In this document: in pieces, positions 8,068-14,080 of the stretch
Layout of the letters: each line of letters begins with the position of its first letter
How positions within the stretch are numbered: the stretch's first letter is position 1
Assembly: GCA_017395725.1 (NCBI GenBank)
Contig: JAFQOB010000163.1
Location: 1 to 15,610, forward strand
Direction: 5' to 3'
DNA length: 15,610 bases
Source: Clostridia bacterium
Lineage (GTDB): Bacteria > Bacillota_A > Clostridia > Oscillospirales > CAG-272
Position numbers and translations under genes: made by a program
Notes under the pieces: model-generated
Told to the model about the DNA's origin: nothing
The model's input: only the letters and a program-made list of their open reading frames with translations
The model's database searches: none

Positions 8068-8073
8068 TATGTT

Positions 8074-8973
8074 ATGGTCGATCCTAAAATTGAGTCGTTG
8101 CTGACGGTAGCAAAATACGGAAACTTTACAAGAGCAGCAGAGGTATTGTCGCTTACGCAACCGGCTGTCAGCCACCATATTAAGCAGCTTGAAACAGAGC
8201 TTGGAGTTATTATATTTTCGCGTAAAAAGGGCGATTTAAGGCTTACTGCAGCGGGAGAAATCGTTGTAAAATACGCAATGAGAATCAATGCGATATACGA
8301 CAGAATGAAAGAAGTTTTGTCTGACAGAGAGAACAATATTGAGCGTTTGCGTATAGGTATTACTCATACTGCGGAAAGTAACGTTATCGCCGAGGTGTTG
8401 GCGAAGTATGGAAACGATAATCCCGATATTATTATTACGATTATCACAGACTCCATAAAAAATCTTTATAGTATGTTAGAAAATTATGAAATAGACTTTG
8501 CAATCGTAGAGGGTGTTTCCAGTAATGCCGATATAAATTCGGTATTGCTTGATACAGACTATCTTGTTTGCGCAGTTGCCAACGAGAACCCCATATCCAC
8601 GCAGTCTATGGTTACTATTGAAGAGTTGAAGAAGCAAAGACTTATTCTCAGACTTCCTATGTCGGGTACTGTGAACCTGTTTGTTAGCAGTCTTGAAAGT
8701 ATAAACCAGTCCATTGACGAGTTTAACGTTATTCTCGAGGTTGATAATATTGATACTATTAAGACTTTGATAAGAAAGAATCTTGGCGTATCTATCCTGC
8801 CTAAGTCAACCTGTATGGACGAGGTTAGAAAGCAGAAGATGACTATTCTCCCTATAGAGAACTTGAGTATGATAAGAGAGACAAATATTATCTATCTCAA
8901 GGATTTCAGTCATACCGATATTTTGAAGGATATTACCAAGCTGTATAACAAGATTACAAAAGTTCAGAAATAA
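8074..8973 (+). CDS. LysR-family transcriptional regulator
   Basis: This is a 299-residue DNA-binding regulator. Residues 1-60 are a LysR winged helix-turn-helix: FTRAAEVLSLTQPAVSHHIK (18-37) is the recognition motif, followed by the wing (FSRKKGDLRLTAAG near 48-61) and a linker helix. Residues 85-295 are the periplasmic-binding-protein-like effector domain (RIGITHT near 88, DFAIVEG near 145-151, LGVSILP near 248-254). Such proteins act as tetramers that change DNA bending when a small metabolite binds. The gene is divergent from the antiporter-mgtC operon, and control of that operon is the natural hypothesis because LysR regulators often act on the adjacent divergent genes. The effector is unknown. 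It is monocistronic, ending in a strong bidirectional terminator. Confidence 0.93.
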   Translation: MVDPKIESLLTVAKYGNFTRAAEVLSLTQPAVSHHIKQLETELGVIIFSRKKGDLRLTAAGEIVVKYAMRINAIYDRMKEVLSDRENNIERLRIGITHTAESNVIAEVLAKYGNDNPDIIITIITDSIKNLYSMLENYEIDFAIVEGVSSNADINSVLLDTDYLVCAVANENPISTQSMVTIEELKKQRLILRLPMSGTVNLFVSSLESINQSIDEFNVILEVDNIDTIKTLIRKNLGVSILPKSTCMDEVRKQKMTILPIENLSMIRETNIIYLKDFSHTDILKDITKLYNKITKVQK

Positions 8974-8980
8974 AAATTCT

Positions 8981-9020
8981 ATGGGTAGCGTTTTTGATTA
9001 ATTCGCTACCCATATTTTTT
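8981..9020. terminator. Bidirectional intrinsic terminator between lysR and araC genes
   Basis: ATGGGTAGCG (8981-8990) pairs perfectly with CGCTACCCAT (9004-9013), giving a 10-bp stem and a 13-base loop. A T run follows on the plus strand (9015-9020), and on the minus strand the stem is followed by AATTTTTATTT. It closes the LysR gene and, from the other side, the AraC gene, whose stop at 9019-9021 abuts it. Confidence 0.9.
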
Positions 9021-9834
9021 ACGTTTTATAATATGACGGTGGGTGACCGGTAAACTTTTTGAATATTCGGCTGAAATATGCAACGTCGCTAAAGCCTACA
9101 ACCTCGGCACATTCCGATACGCTGAGAGAACGGTTTTCCAGCATTTCTATGGCTCTTTCTATTCTTACCTTCAGTTGATATCTGTAGGGGGGAAGTCCGG
9201 TATTTGCTTTAAACATACGTATAAATCTGTCTTCAGAAAGATGGCACATATTTGCGTATTTCTTTATGTCTATCGGTTCGTCAAAATATATATGCATATG
9301 GCTGAGAACCTTTTCAAGCTGTTCGTTGCCATGTGCTTTTTTTGCTTTTTGGTTATCAACGGTGCTTTGGTTGATAAGTGCTAAGATTACAAGCATATAT
9401 CCGTTGCACATCTCGTTTCCGTATTCCTGTTTGTTGTAGTGGGCGGTAATCATTTTTTCAAAAGATGATTCAAACTGTTTTTTGTCCCTTATTGAAATAA
9501 TCAACGGCTCATTATTCTTTATGCTGTCGAGTAAACTGACTGCCTGTCCGCTGAAGTGAGACCACATCATTTCAGCTCCGTCCTCTTTTTTAAAATAATA
9601 ATGGTGGCGAACCGAGGGAAAATACAATACCAAGCTTCCCTCGGGGATATTATAGTTTTTTCCGTTATGCTCGCAGTAACCCTTTCCCTTTGAAACGTAG
9701 TGTATGGAATAATCCACTCTGCCGTTTTCGCGAACGGTGTTATAATCGCGGTCAACAAGCCATTGCTTTCCGCAGGAATTAACGTTTAAGTAGCCGTCGT
9801 ATTCTTTCTCTGTCGTAAATTGAAGTTGTGGCAT
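9019..9834 (-). CDS. AraC-family transcriptional regulator with cupin-type sensor domain
   Basis: This is a 271-residue regulator. Residues 1-150 form an AraC-type cupin ligand-binding domain (SIHYVSKGKGYCEHNGKNY near 43-61, IPEGSLVLYFP near 63-73, RHHYYF at 76-81). Residues 170-271 contain two helix-turn-helix motifs, the first at about 188-209 and the second at about 239-260 (VSECAEVVGFSDVAYFSRIF). It ends with the family's FKKFTGHPPSYYK signature. GGGAG at 9843-9847 is a good ribosome site. The domain layout matches sugar-responsive activators. It is divergent from the GH123-like/nagB-like/nagA operon, and paired direct repeats with AraC-like spacing lie in front of that operon, so it is very likely the operon's activator. 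Its inducer is probably an amino-sugar derivative; this last point is inference. Confidence 0.95.
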   Translation of the reverse strand: MPQLQFTTEKEYDGYLNVNSCGKQWLVDRDYNTVRENGRVDYSIHYVSKGKGYCEHNGKNYNIPEGSLVLYFPSVRHHYYFKKEDGAEMMWSHFSGQAVSLLDSIKNNEPLIISIRDKKQFESSFEKMITAHYNKQEYGNEMCNGYMLVILALINQSTVDNQKAKKAHGNEQLEKVLSHMHIYFDEPIDIKKYANMCHLSEDRFIRMFKANTGLPPYRYQLKVRIERAIEMLENRSLSVSECAEVVGFSDVAYFSRIFKKFTGHPPSYYKT

Positions 9835-9881
9835 ATTATTATCTCCCGATGTTGAGGGTATAAAAAAACTAGTATATCTGT

Positions 9882-9910
9882 ATTGTACAATAAAAATGGT
9901 TGTATGTCAA
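9882..9910 (-). promoter_or_regulatory. Strong promoter of the araC-type gene
   Basis: On the minus strand a perfect TTGACA (9905-9910) is followed after exactly 17 bp by TACAAT (9882-9887), about 50 bp before the AraC start codon. The -10 lies in the palindrome ATTGTACAAT (9882-9891). Confidence 0.85.
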
Positions 9911-9913
9911 CCA
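9897..9913. repeat. Inverted repeat over the araC -35 box (candidate operator)
   Basis: TGGTTG (9897-9902) and CAACCA (9908-9913) form a perfect inverted repeat with a five-base centre, directly covering the -35 of the AraC promoter. A bound protein would block that promoter. Which protein binds is unknown; the motif does not resemble the CGATATTGT direct repeats. Confidence 0.4.
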
Positions 9914-9920
9914 AAAACGC

Positions 9921-9950
9921 CGATATTGTCCAAACTTATGTCGATATTGT
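9921..9950 (+). promoter_or_regulatory. Candidate AraC activator site: two CGATATTGT direct repeats 21 bp apart
   Basis: CGATATTGT occurs at 9921-9929 and 9942-9950, with G two bases before and A three bases after in both copies. The 21-bp period is two helical turns, the arrangement of AraC half-sites at araI. The right copy ends three bases before the expected -35 position of the amino-sugar operon promoter, where a class II activator would contact polymerase. Confidence 0.65.
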
Positions 9951-9953
9951 GGA

Positions 9954-9982
9954 TTTTATTTTTTTGCGGGGTGTTGTATAAT
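9954..9982 (+). promoter_or_regulatory. Activator-dependent promoter of the amino-sugar operon
   Basis: A perfect TATAAT lies at 9977-9982, but the base run 17 bp upstream (TTTTAT, 9954-9959) is a poor -35. A weak -35 next to a paired activator site fits positive control. The start codon of the first gene is 41 bp downstream of the -10. Confidence 0.6.
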
Positions 9983-10023
9983 TAGATTATAAAGACTATT
10001 TTAATAATAAAAGGAGTAGTAAT

Positions 10024-11730
10024 ATGATTCTCACAAAGCTTTACGATGCATTGACTCTTATTACACCCGAAAACGGCTCTGACGCTAAGGAATTGAAGGA
10101 GTATTCTGTTTGTAAAAACGAGCCCTTTTCTTTCCAGATGGCTTATAAGCTGTTTGATGAAAAAATTACCGACGAGCAGCATTTTACTGTCAAAATAACT
10201 TCAAATCTTGAAATAAGCACGTACCACGTTTCTTGCGTACCGGTAATGCATTCGTTTTCAAAAATCAGCCCCAAGCTTCCTATAGGTATGTATCCCGATA
10301 TGCTTAGTCCTAAGAAAACTAACGCCGAGGTTCAAAAACAGACTATTCACGGCGGTATCGGTTTCCGTTGTGTAGAGCCTGATGAAAAAATAAGTCTTGG
10401 TGCATACAACGACAGCTGGAGACAGGTTTGGTTTACAGTTAACGAAGACGGCAAAGAGATGCCGACGGGAAAGCAGACAATAAAAATAGAATTATTTAAC
10501 TGGGGAAATGAAAAGGTTGGGGAAAATGAGCTTATTCTTGACGTTATTGACGCCGACCTTCCCGAACAGACCCTTTATTATACAAACTGGTTCCACAATG
10601 ACTGCCTTGCAGATTACTATAACCTTGAACTGTTTTCCGACGATTACTTTGAGGTAATGAAGGACTTTCTCCGTACGGCAGCTAAAAACGGTATGAATAT
10701 GGTGCTTATGCCTGCGTTTACACCGGCTCTTGATACTGCTATCGGCGAAGAGAGAATGACGGTTCAGCTTGTTAAAGTAACAAAAGAAAACGGTAAATAT
10801 ACCTTTGACTTCTCTTTAATGAAAAAATATATTGACGTAGCAAGAGAAGCGGGAATTAAATTTTTTGAACATTCTCATTTCTTTACTCAGTGGGGGGCGG
10901 CACACGCGCCAAAGGTAGTTGCTGAGGTTAACGGAGAAACAAAGAAAATATTCGGTTGGGAAACAGATGCTTCCGGAGATGATTACGTTGAGTTTTTAAG
11001 AACGTATATTCCTCAGGTGTTGGATTTCCTTAAAGGCGAGGGTCTCGATAAGACAACCTTGTTCCACATTTCCGACGAACCTAACGAGACACACCTTGAG
11101 ACGTACCAAAAATCAAGCTCAAAGATTATGGATTTGCTTGAGGGGTATACAGTAGGTGATGCACTGTCCGACTGCAGATATTATGAAACGGGGCTTGTAA
11201 AAACGCCTATCGCAAGAATACATAAGGCTATGGACTTTGTAGACAAGTGCGATAACCTTTGGATATATTACACGGGCGGCGAGTGCTATGACGGTCTGTC
11301 AAACAGACTTATTCAGCAGCCGAGAGAAAGAAACAGAGCTCTCGGATATATGCTTTATTACTATAACGCAAAGGGCTTTTTGCACTGGGGCTACAACTAT
11401 TACTACGGCAGACTTGCGCACGGACTTTATAATCCTGCTGTTGACCCCTGTTGCGGTTTCCCCAACGCAGGAACCACATACAGCGTATATCCCGGTATAG
11501 ACAGAAAACCTTTACAGTCTATTCACCAGAAGATATTTACCGACGGACTTATCGATATGAGAGCGTTGCAGCTGCTTGAAAGTCTCGGCGGCAGAGAAGA
11601 GTGTAAAAAGCTTATTGACGATAATATGGGTGTTCCCAATTTCTTCAATACCCCCGATTGTCCCGAAAAAATGATGTCTTTCAGAAAGAAAGTAAACGAC
11701 AGAATAAAATATTATATTGAAAATAAATAA
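10024..11730 (+). CDS. GH123/DUF4091-like glycoside hydrolase, probable intracellular beta-N-acetylhexosaminidase
   Basis: This is a 568-residue protein. An N-terminal beta-rich region (1-180) precedes a TIM-barrel-like catalytic domain from about 185 (TNWFHNDC at 187-194, KNGMNMVLMPAFTP at 221-234, EHSHFFTQWG at 282-291). The pair D351-E352 in HISDEPNE (348-355) matches the adjacent Asp-Glu pair used for substrate-assisted catalysis in GH123 beta-N-acetylgalactosaminidases. The C-terminal WIYYTGGE, FLHWGYNYYY and TTYSVYPG blocks are typical of DUF4091. There is no signal peptide, so it should act in the cytoplasm. AAGGAG at 10011-10016 sets the start. It is first in the operon and is followed by nagB-like and nagA genes, which supports an N-acetylhexosamine substrate. 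GalNAc is suggested by the characterised GH123 enzymes but is not proven, because DUF4091 proteins are diverse. Confidence 0.8.
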   Translation: MILTKLYDALTLITPENGSDAKELKEYSVCKNEPFSFQMAYKLFDEKITDEQHFTVKITSNLEISTYHVSCVPVMHSFSKISPKLPIGMYPDMLSPKKTNAEVQKQTIHGGIGFRCVEPDEKISLGAYNDSWRQVWFTVNEDGKEMPTGKQTIKIELFNWGNEKVGENELILDVIDADLPEQTLYYTNWFHNDCLADYYNLELFSDDYFEVMKDFLRTAAKNGMNMVLMPAFTPALDTAIGEERMTVQLVKVTKENGKYTFDFSLMKKYIDVAREAGIKFFEHSHFFTQWGAAHAPKVVAEVNGETKKIFGWETDASGDDYVEFLRTYIPQVLDFLKGEGLDKTTLFHISDEPNETHLETYQKSSSKIMDLLEGYTVGDALSDCRYYETGLVKTPIARIHKAMDFVDKCDNLWIYYTGGECYDGLSNRLIQQPRERNRALGYMLYYYNAKGFLHWGYNYYYGRLAHGLYNPAVDPCCGFPNAGTTYSVYPGIDRKPLQSIHQKIFTDGLIDMRALQLLESLGGREECKKLIDDNMGVPNFFNTPDCPEKMMSFRKKVNDRIKYYIENK

Positions 11731-11738
11731 AAATGACA

Positions 11739-11745
11739 GAAAGGA
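11739..11745 (+). promoter_or_regulatory. Ribosome binding site choosing ATG 11754 of the nagB-like gene
   Basis: GAAAGGA is eight bases before ATG 11754. The in-frame ATG at 11733 lies upstream of this site and has only A/T sequence in front of it, so the seven extra codons are probably untranslated. Confidence 0.75.
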
Positions 11746-11753
11746 AATATGTT

Positions 11754-12605
11754 ATGGAACATTATAATTTGATTAAGCCCGAAGATTTGGGTAAGGGTTC
11801 AAGCATTAAGCTTGACGTTAGTACTGCAGAGGTTGATATCTATTGGAAAGTAGCAATGGAAGTACTTGCAGTTATTGAAGAAAACAACAAGAAGGGTGAG
11901 CCTACCGTTATGGTAGTACCTTACGGTCCTCTCGGCCCTTACTTCAGACTTTCTTATCTTGTAAACAAGCACAGAATTTCTTTGAAGAACTGCGTATTTA
12001 TCAATATGGACGAGTATCTCAAGGATGAAAAAACATACGTTGATATGAACGACCCGTTGTCGTTCAGAGGCGGTATGAACAGAATTTTCTACGATGTTGT
12101 TGACGAAGAGCTTAACGTTCTTCCCGAAAACAGATATTTCCCCGATCCCAATAAGCCTGAAGAGGTTATGGAGATTATAAACAAGTACGGTAAGCTTGAT
12201 ATGGTATTCGGCGGTGTTGGTATAAACGGACACTATGCTTTCAACGAGCCCCCCGAACCCGGAGAAGCTTGTACAAACGAAGAATTTGCAAACAGACCTA
12301 CCCGTGTTCTTAAGATCAGCCGCGAAACAAGAACAATAAACGCATATATGAACTGCGGTGCTGACCTTAACGCTATTCCCGAATACTGCATTACTGTTGG
12401 TATGAAGGAAATGTTTATGGCTAAGAGAATTATTATGATTATGCCTCGTGACTGGAACGCAGGCGCTCTCCGTAAGATTCTTCACGGCGATATAACGGCA
12501 AAGGTTCCTTGCTCTCTCTTCCGTAATCACCCCGATGCAACAATTTATACTATTGCGGAAGCAACAAAGAACCCCATTCCCGAAATCAGAGTATATAACA
12601 AGTGA
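11754..12605 (+). CDS. NagB-like sugar-phosphate isomerase/deaminase family protein with altered active site
   Basis: This 283-residue protein belongs to the glucosamine-6-phosphate deaminase / 6-phosphogluconolactonase superfamily. Family blocks are INMDEYL (83-89), GGVGINGHYAFNEPP (153-167), TRVLKISRETRTINA (183-197) and ITVGMKE (213-219). Mapped on E. coli NagB, D86 equals D72, H160 equals H143 and E165 equals E148, but N158 replaces catalytic D141 (codon AAC). The phosphate loop usually reading G-[ST]-T-P is replaced by PYGPLGPY (56-63), and the segment containing NagB K208 reads PRDWNAGAL (231-239) without lysine. The fold and much of the active site are kept, yet two substrate-contact regions differ, so ordinary GlcN6P deaminase activity should not be assumed. 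Its place between the GH123-like gene and nagA implies an amino-sugar phosphate pathway. It begins 23 bp after the glycosidase stop, and its TGA overlaps the nagA ATG by one base. Confidence 0.85.
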   Translation: MEHYNLIKPEDLGKGSSIKLDVSTAEVDIYWKVAMEVLAVIEENNKKGEPTVMVVPYGPLGPYFRLSYLVNKHRISLKNCVFINMDEYLKDEKTYVDMNDPLSFRGGMNRIFYDVVDEELNVLPENRYFPDPNKPEEVMEIINKYGKLDMVFGGVGINGHYAFNEPPEPGEACTNEEFANRPTRVLKISRETRTINAYMNCGADLNAIPEYCITVGMKEMFMAKRIIMIMPRDWNAGALRKILHGDITAKVPCSLFRNHPDATIYTIAEATKNPIPEIRVYNK

Positions 12606-13789
12606 TGAATAATAAGCTTCTTATTAAAAACGGAAGCGTTGTTTTGCCTGACGGAATATCCGAAAATACAGATATTCTTGTAGAGAAAGGCAAAATAGCG
12701 AATATCGGAAAGAATATTGTTGCAGAGAATATTGAAATATTTGATGCAAACGGAAGCTTTGTTTTTCCCGGTTTTATTGACGTGCATATTCACGGCGGCG
12801 GCGGTGCTGACTTTATGGACGGAACAGCCGAAGCCTTTGAAACGGCGGCTAAAGCACATTTGAAGCGCGGTACAACTACCCTTGTTCCGACGGCTATGAC
12901 AGCTACAAAAGATGAGCTTAAAGGCTTTATTAACGCCTATCACGAGTTCAAGAAAAACAGTCCTTATGCCGATATAGCTCAAGGGTTGCATTTTGAGGGT
13001 CCCTATTTTTCTAACGCAAACGGTAAAAGTAAGGGGGCACAAAAGGGAGATATTATCCGTGATATTGACTTTGACGAGGTTGAGGAATTGCTTGACCTTG
13101 CGAACGGCAGTATAATCCGTTGGGACGCGGCTCCCGAGATACCCAACAGCAAGAAGTTTGCCGAGCTTATGTGCGAAAAGGGCATAATATGTGCCGCAGC
13201 CCACACCGATTCAACGGGATATGAGGCTGAGGCAGGCTTTAAGGCGGGGTTTTCACACGTTACCCATTTTTATAATGCTTGTACGGCATATAAGAAAAGG
13301 GAACAGATTGTTACTGCGGGAATAGTTGAGGCTGCGTATCTTGACGATTCTGTAACCGTTGAGCTTATTTGCGACGGAAGACATATACCTGAGCACTGCT
13401 TAAAATTGGCGTTGAAGATAAAAGGTGTCGATAAGGTTCTCGGTATAACCGATGCAACAAGACTTGCTTGTACCGAAGAAAAGAACGGTATGCTTGGAAG
13501 CAAGACAAACGGCAGTTACGTTATTGTTGACGACGGAGTGGCAAAGCTGCCAGATATGACTTCCTATGCGGGAAGTATTTGCACTATGGACAGAGCCCTT
13601 CGCGTACTCTGTGTTGACTACGGTATTGACGTTGTAACTGCGGCGAAAATGCTGTCGTCTTCACCTGCAAAGCATATCGGTATGCAAGACACTTTGGGCA
13701 GTATTTCTGTGGGCAAAAATGCAGATTTTGTGTTTGCAGATAAAGAGTTTAACGTAACCGGAGTAATAAAAAACGGAAAAATTATATAA
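12605..13789 (+). CDS. nagA: N-acetylglucosamine-6-phosphate deacetylase (NagA family)
   Basis: This is a 394-residue amidohydrolase that removes acetate from GlcNAc-6-phosphate (or a related N-acetylhexosamine phosphate) in the cytosol. Metal and catalytic residues are all visible: H61 and H63 (DVHIHGGGG), E131 (HFEGPY), H200 (AAHTDS), H221 (VTHFYNA), H260 (CDGRHIP) and catalytic D283 (ITDAT). The barrel is preceded and followed by the small beta domain typical of the family (1-55 and about 345-394). The segment after THFYNA reads CTAYKKREQIV rather than the usual MSPLHHREPG type, so the substrate loop is divergent, as in the NagB-like partner. The start ATG 12605 overlaps the preceding stop as TGATG, giving translational coupling; the GTG at 12602 is less likely. 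No clear terminator follows, so some read-through into the thi leader is possible. Confidence 0.93.
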   Translation: MNNKLLIKNGSVVLPDGISENTDILVEKGKIANIGKNIVAENIEIFDANGSFVFPGFIDVHIHGGGGADFMDGTAEAFETAAKAHLKRGTTTLVPTAMTATKDELKGFINAYHEFKKNSPYADIAQGLHFEGPYFSNANGKSKGAQKGDIIRDIDFDEVEELLDLANGSIIRWDAAPEIPNSKKFAELMCEKGIICAAAHTDSTGYEAEAGFKAGFSHVTHFYNACTAYKKREQIVTAGIVEAAYLDDSVTVELICDGRHIPEHCLKLALKIKGVDKVLGITDATRLACTEEKNGMLGSKTNGSYVIVDDGVAKLPDMTSYAGSICTMDRALRVLCVDYGIDVVTAAKMLSSSPAKHIGMQDTLGSISVGKNADFVFADKEFNVTGVIKNGKII

Positions 13790-13795
13790 AACCTA

Positions 13796-13824
13796 TTGCA
13801 ATTTTGCTATAAGCGTTTTATAAT
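13796..13824 (+). promoter_or_regulatory. Promoter of the thiW-thiM operon
   Basis: TTGCAA (13796-13801) and a perfect TATAAT (13819-13824) are separated by 17 bp. Transcription should begin near 13831, about ten bases before the TPP aptamer, giving a 5' leader of about 365 nt ahead of thiW. Confidence 0.8.
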
Positions 13825-13840
13825 AAATACGACAATTGAA

Positions 13841-13937
13841 CAGACGGGAGCTTGTATTACAGGCTGAGAGGAAGGTATGACCTTCGACCGATAACCTGAT
13901 TTGGATAATGCCAACGTAGGGATGCCTGATATACAAG
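13841..13937 (+). ncRNA. TPP (THI element) riboswitch
   Basis: The aptamer carries the family's invariant blocks: GGGAGC (13846-13851), the HMP-binding CTGAGA (13864-13869), CCTGAT (13895-13900), TGGATAATGCCA (13902-13913) and GTAGGGA (13916-13922). Helices that can be drawn include CAGAC/GCCTG at the base (one A-C mismatch), GCUUGU (13850-13855) with ACAGGC (13859-13864), and the distal stem GAAGGT/ACCTTC (13871-13876 with 13880-13885). Just 3', ATACAAG (13931-13937) can pair perfectly with CTTGTAT (13851-13857), in competition with the second helix. A terminator follows directly, so high thiamin pyrophosphate should stop transcription of the thi genes. Confidence 0.97.
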
Positions 13938-13944
13938 TATTTTT

Positions 13945-13984
13945 AACGGAAGTTACCAAAACAGGTAGCTTCCGTTTTTTTTTT
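13945..13984 (+). terminator. Regulatory intrinsic terminator of the TPP riboswitch
   Basis: A 13-bp stem (13945-13957 with 13964-13976, one G-U pair) with loop AAAACA is followed by a run of ten T residues (13975-13984). Its place immediately after the aptamer marks it as the expression platform. Confidence 0.92.
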
Positions 13985-14013
13985 GTGCAAAAAATTATTT
14001 AAAAGGAGTTGGT

Positions 14014-14040
14014 GTGATTTTTTCTCTGAAGATGTAATAG
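14014..14040 (+). CDS. Possible 7-codon leader peptide between riboswitch and thiW
   Basis: A strong ribosome site AAAAGGAG (14001-14008) is followed after five bases by GTG, six further codons (peptide MIFSLKM) and tandem stops TAA TAG. The site is as good as those of the real genes nearby, yet it leads to nothing longer. Either a tiny leader peptide is made or this is the remains of a lost gene start. The end of the mini-ORF lies in a stem, GAAGAT (14028-14033) with ATCTTC (14047-14052). No function can be assigned. Confidence 0.3.
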
Positions 14041-14080
14041 TCAATAATCTTCCGAGACGGATAGAAGGGGAGCGCCTTGT

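Noticed and set aside
8059..8073. Upstream GTG start for the LysR regulator
   Set aside because: There is no ribosome site before it, while GAGG precedes ATG 8074 at good spacing and gives the usual LysR N-terminus.
11733..11753. Upstream ATG start for the nagB-like gene
   Set aside because: The ribosome site GAAAGGA lies downstream of this ATG and serves ATG 11754.
12545..13204. Minus-strand 219-codon ORF antisense to nagA
   Set aside because: It shadows a clearly conserved gene; its composition is Cys/Lys/Asn-rich with no family motifs, and no ribosome site was noted.
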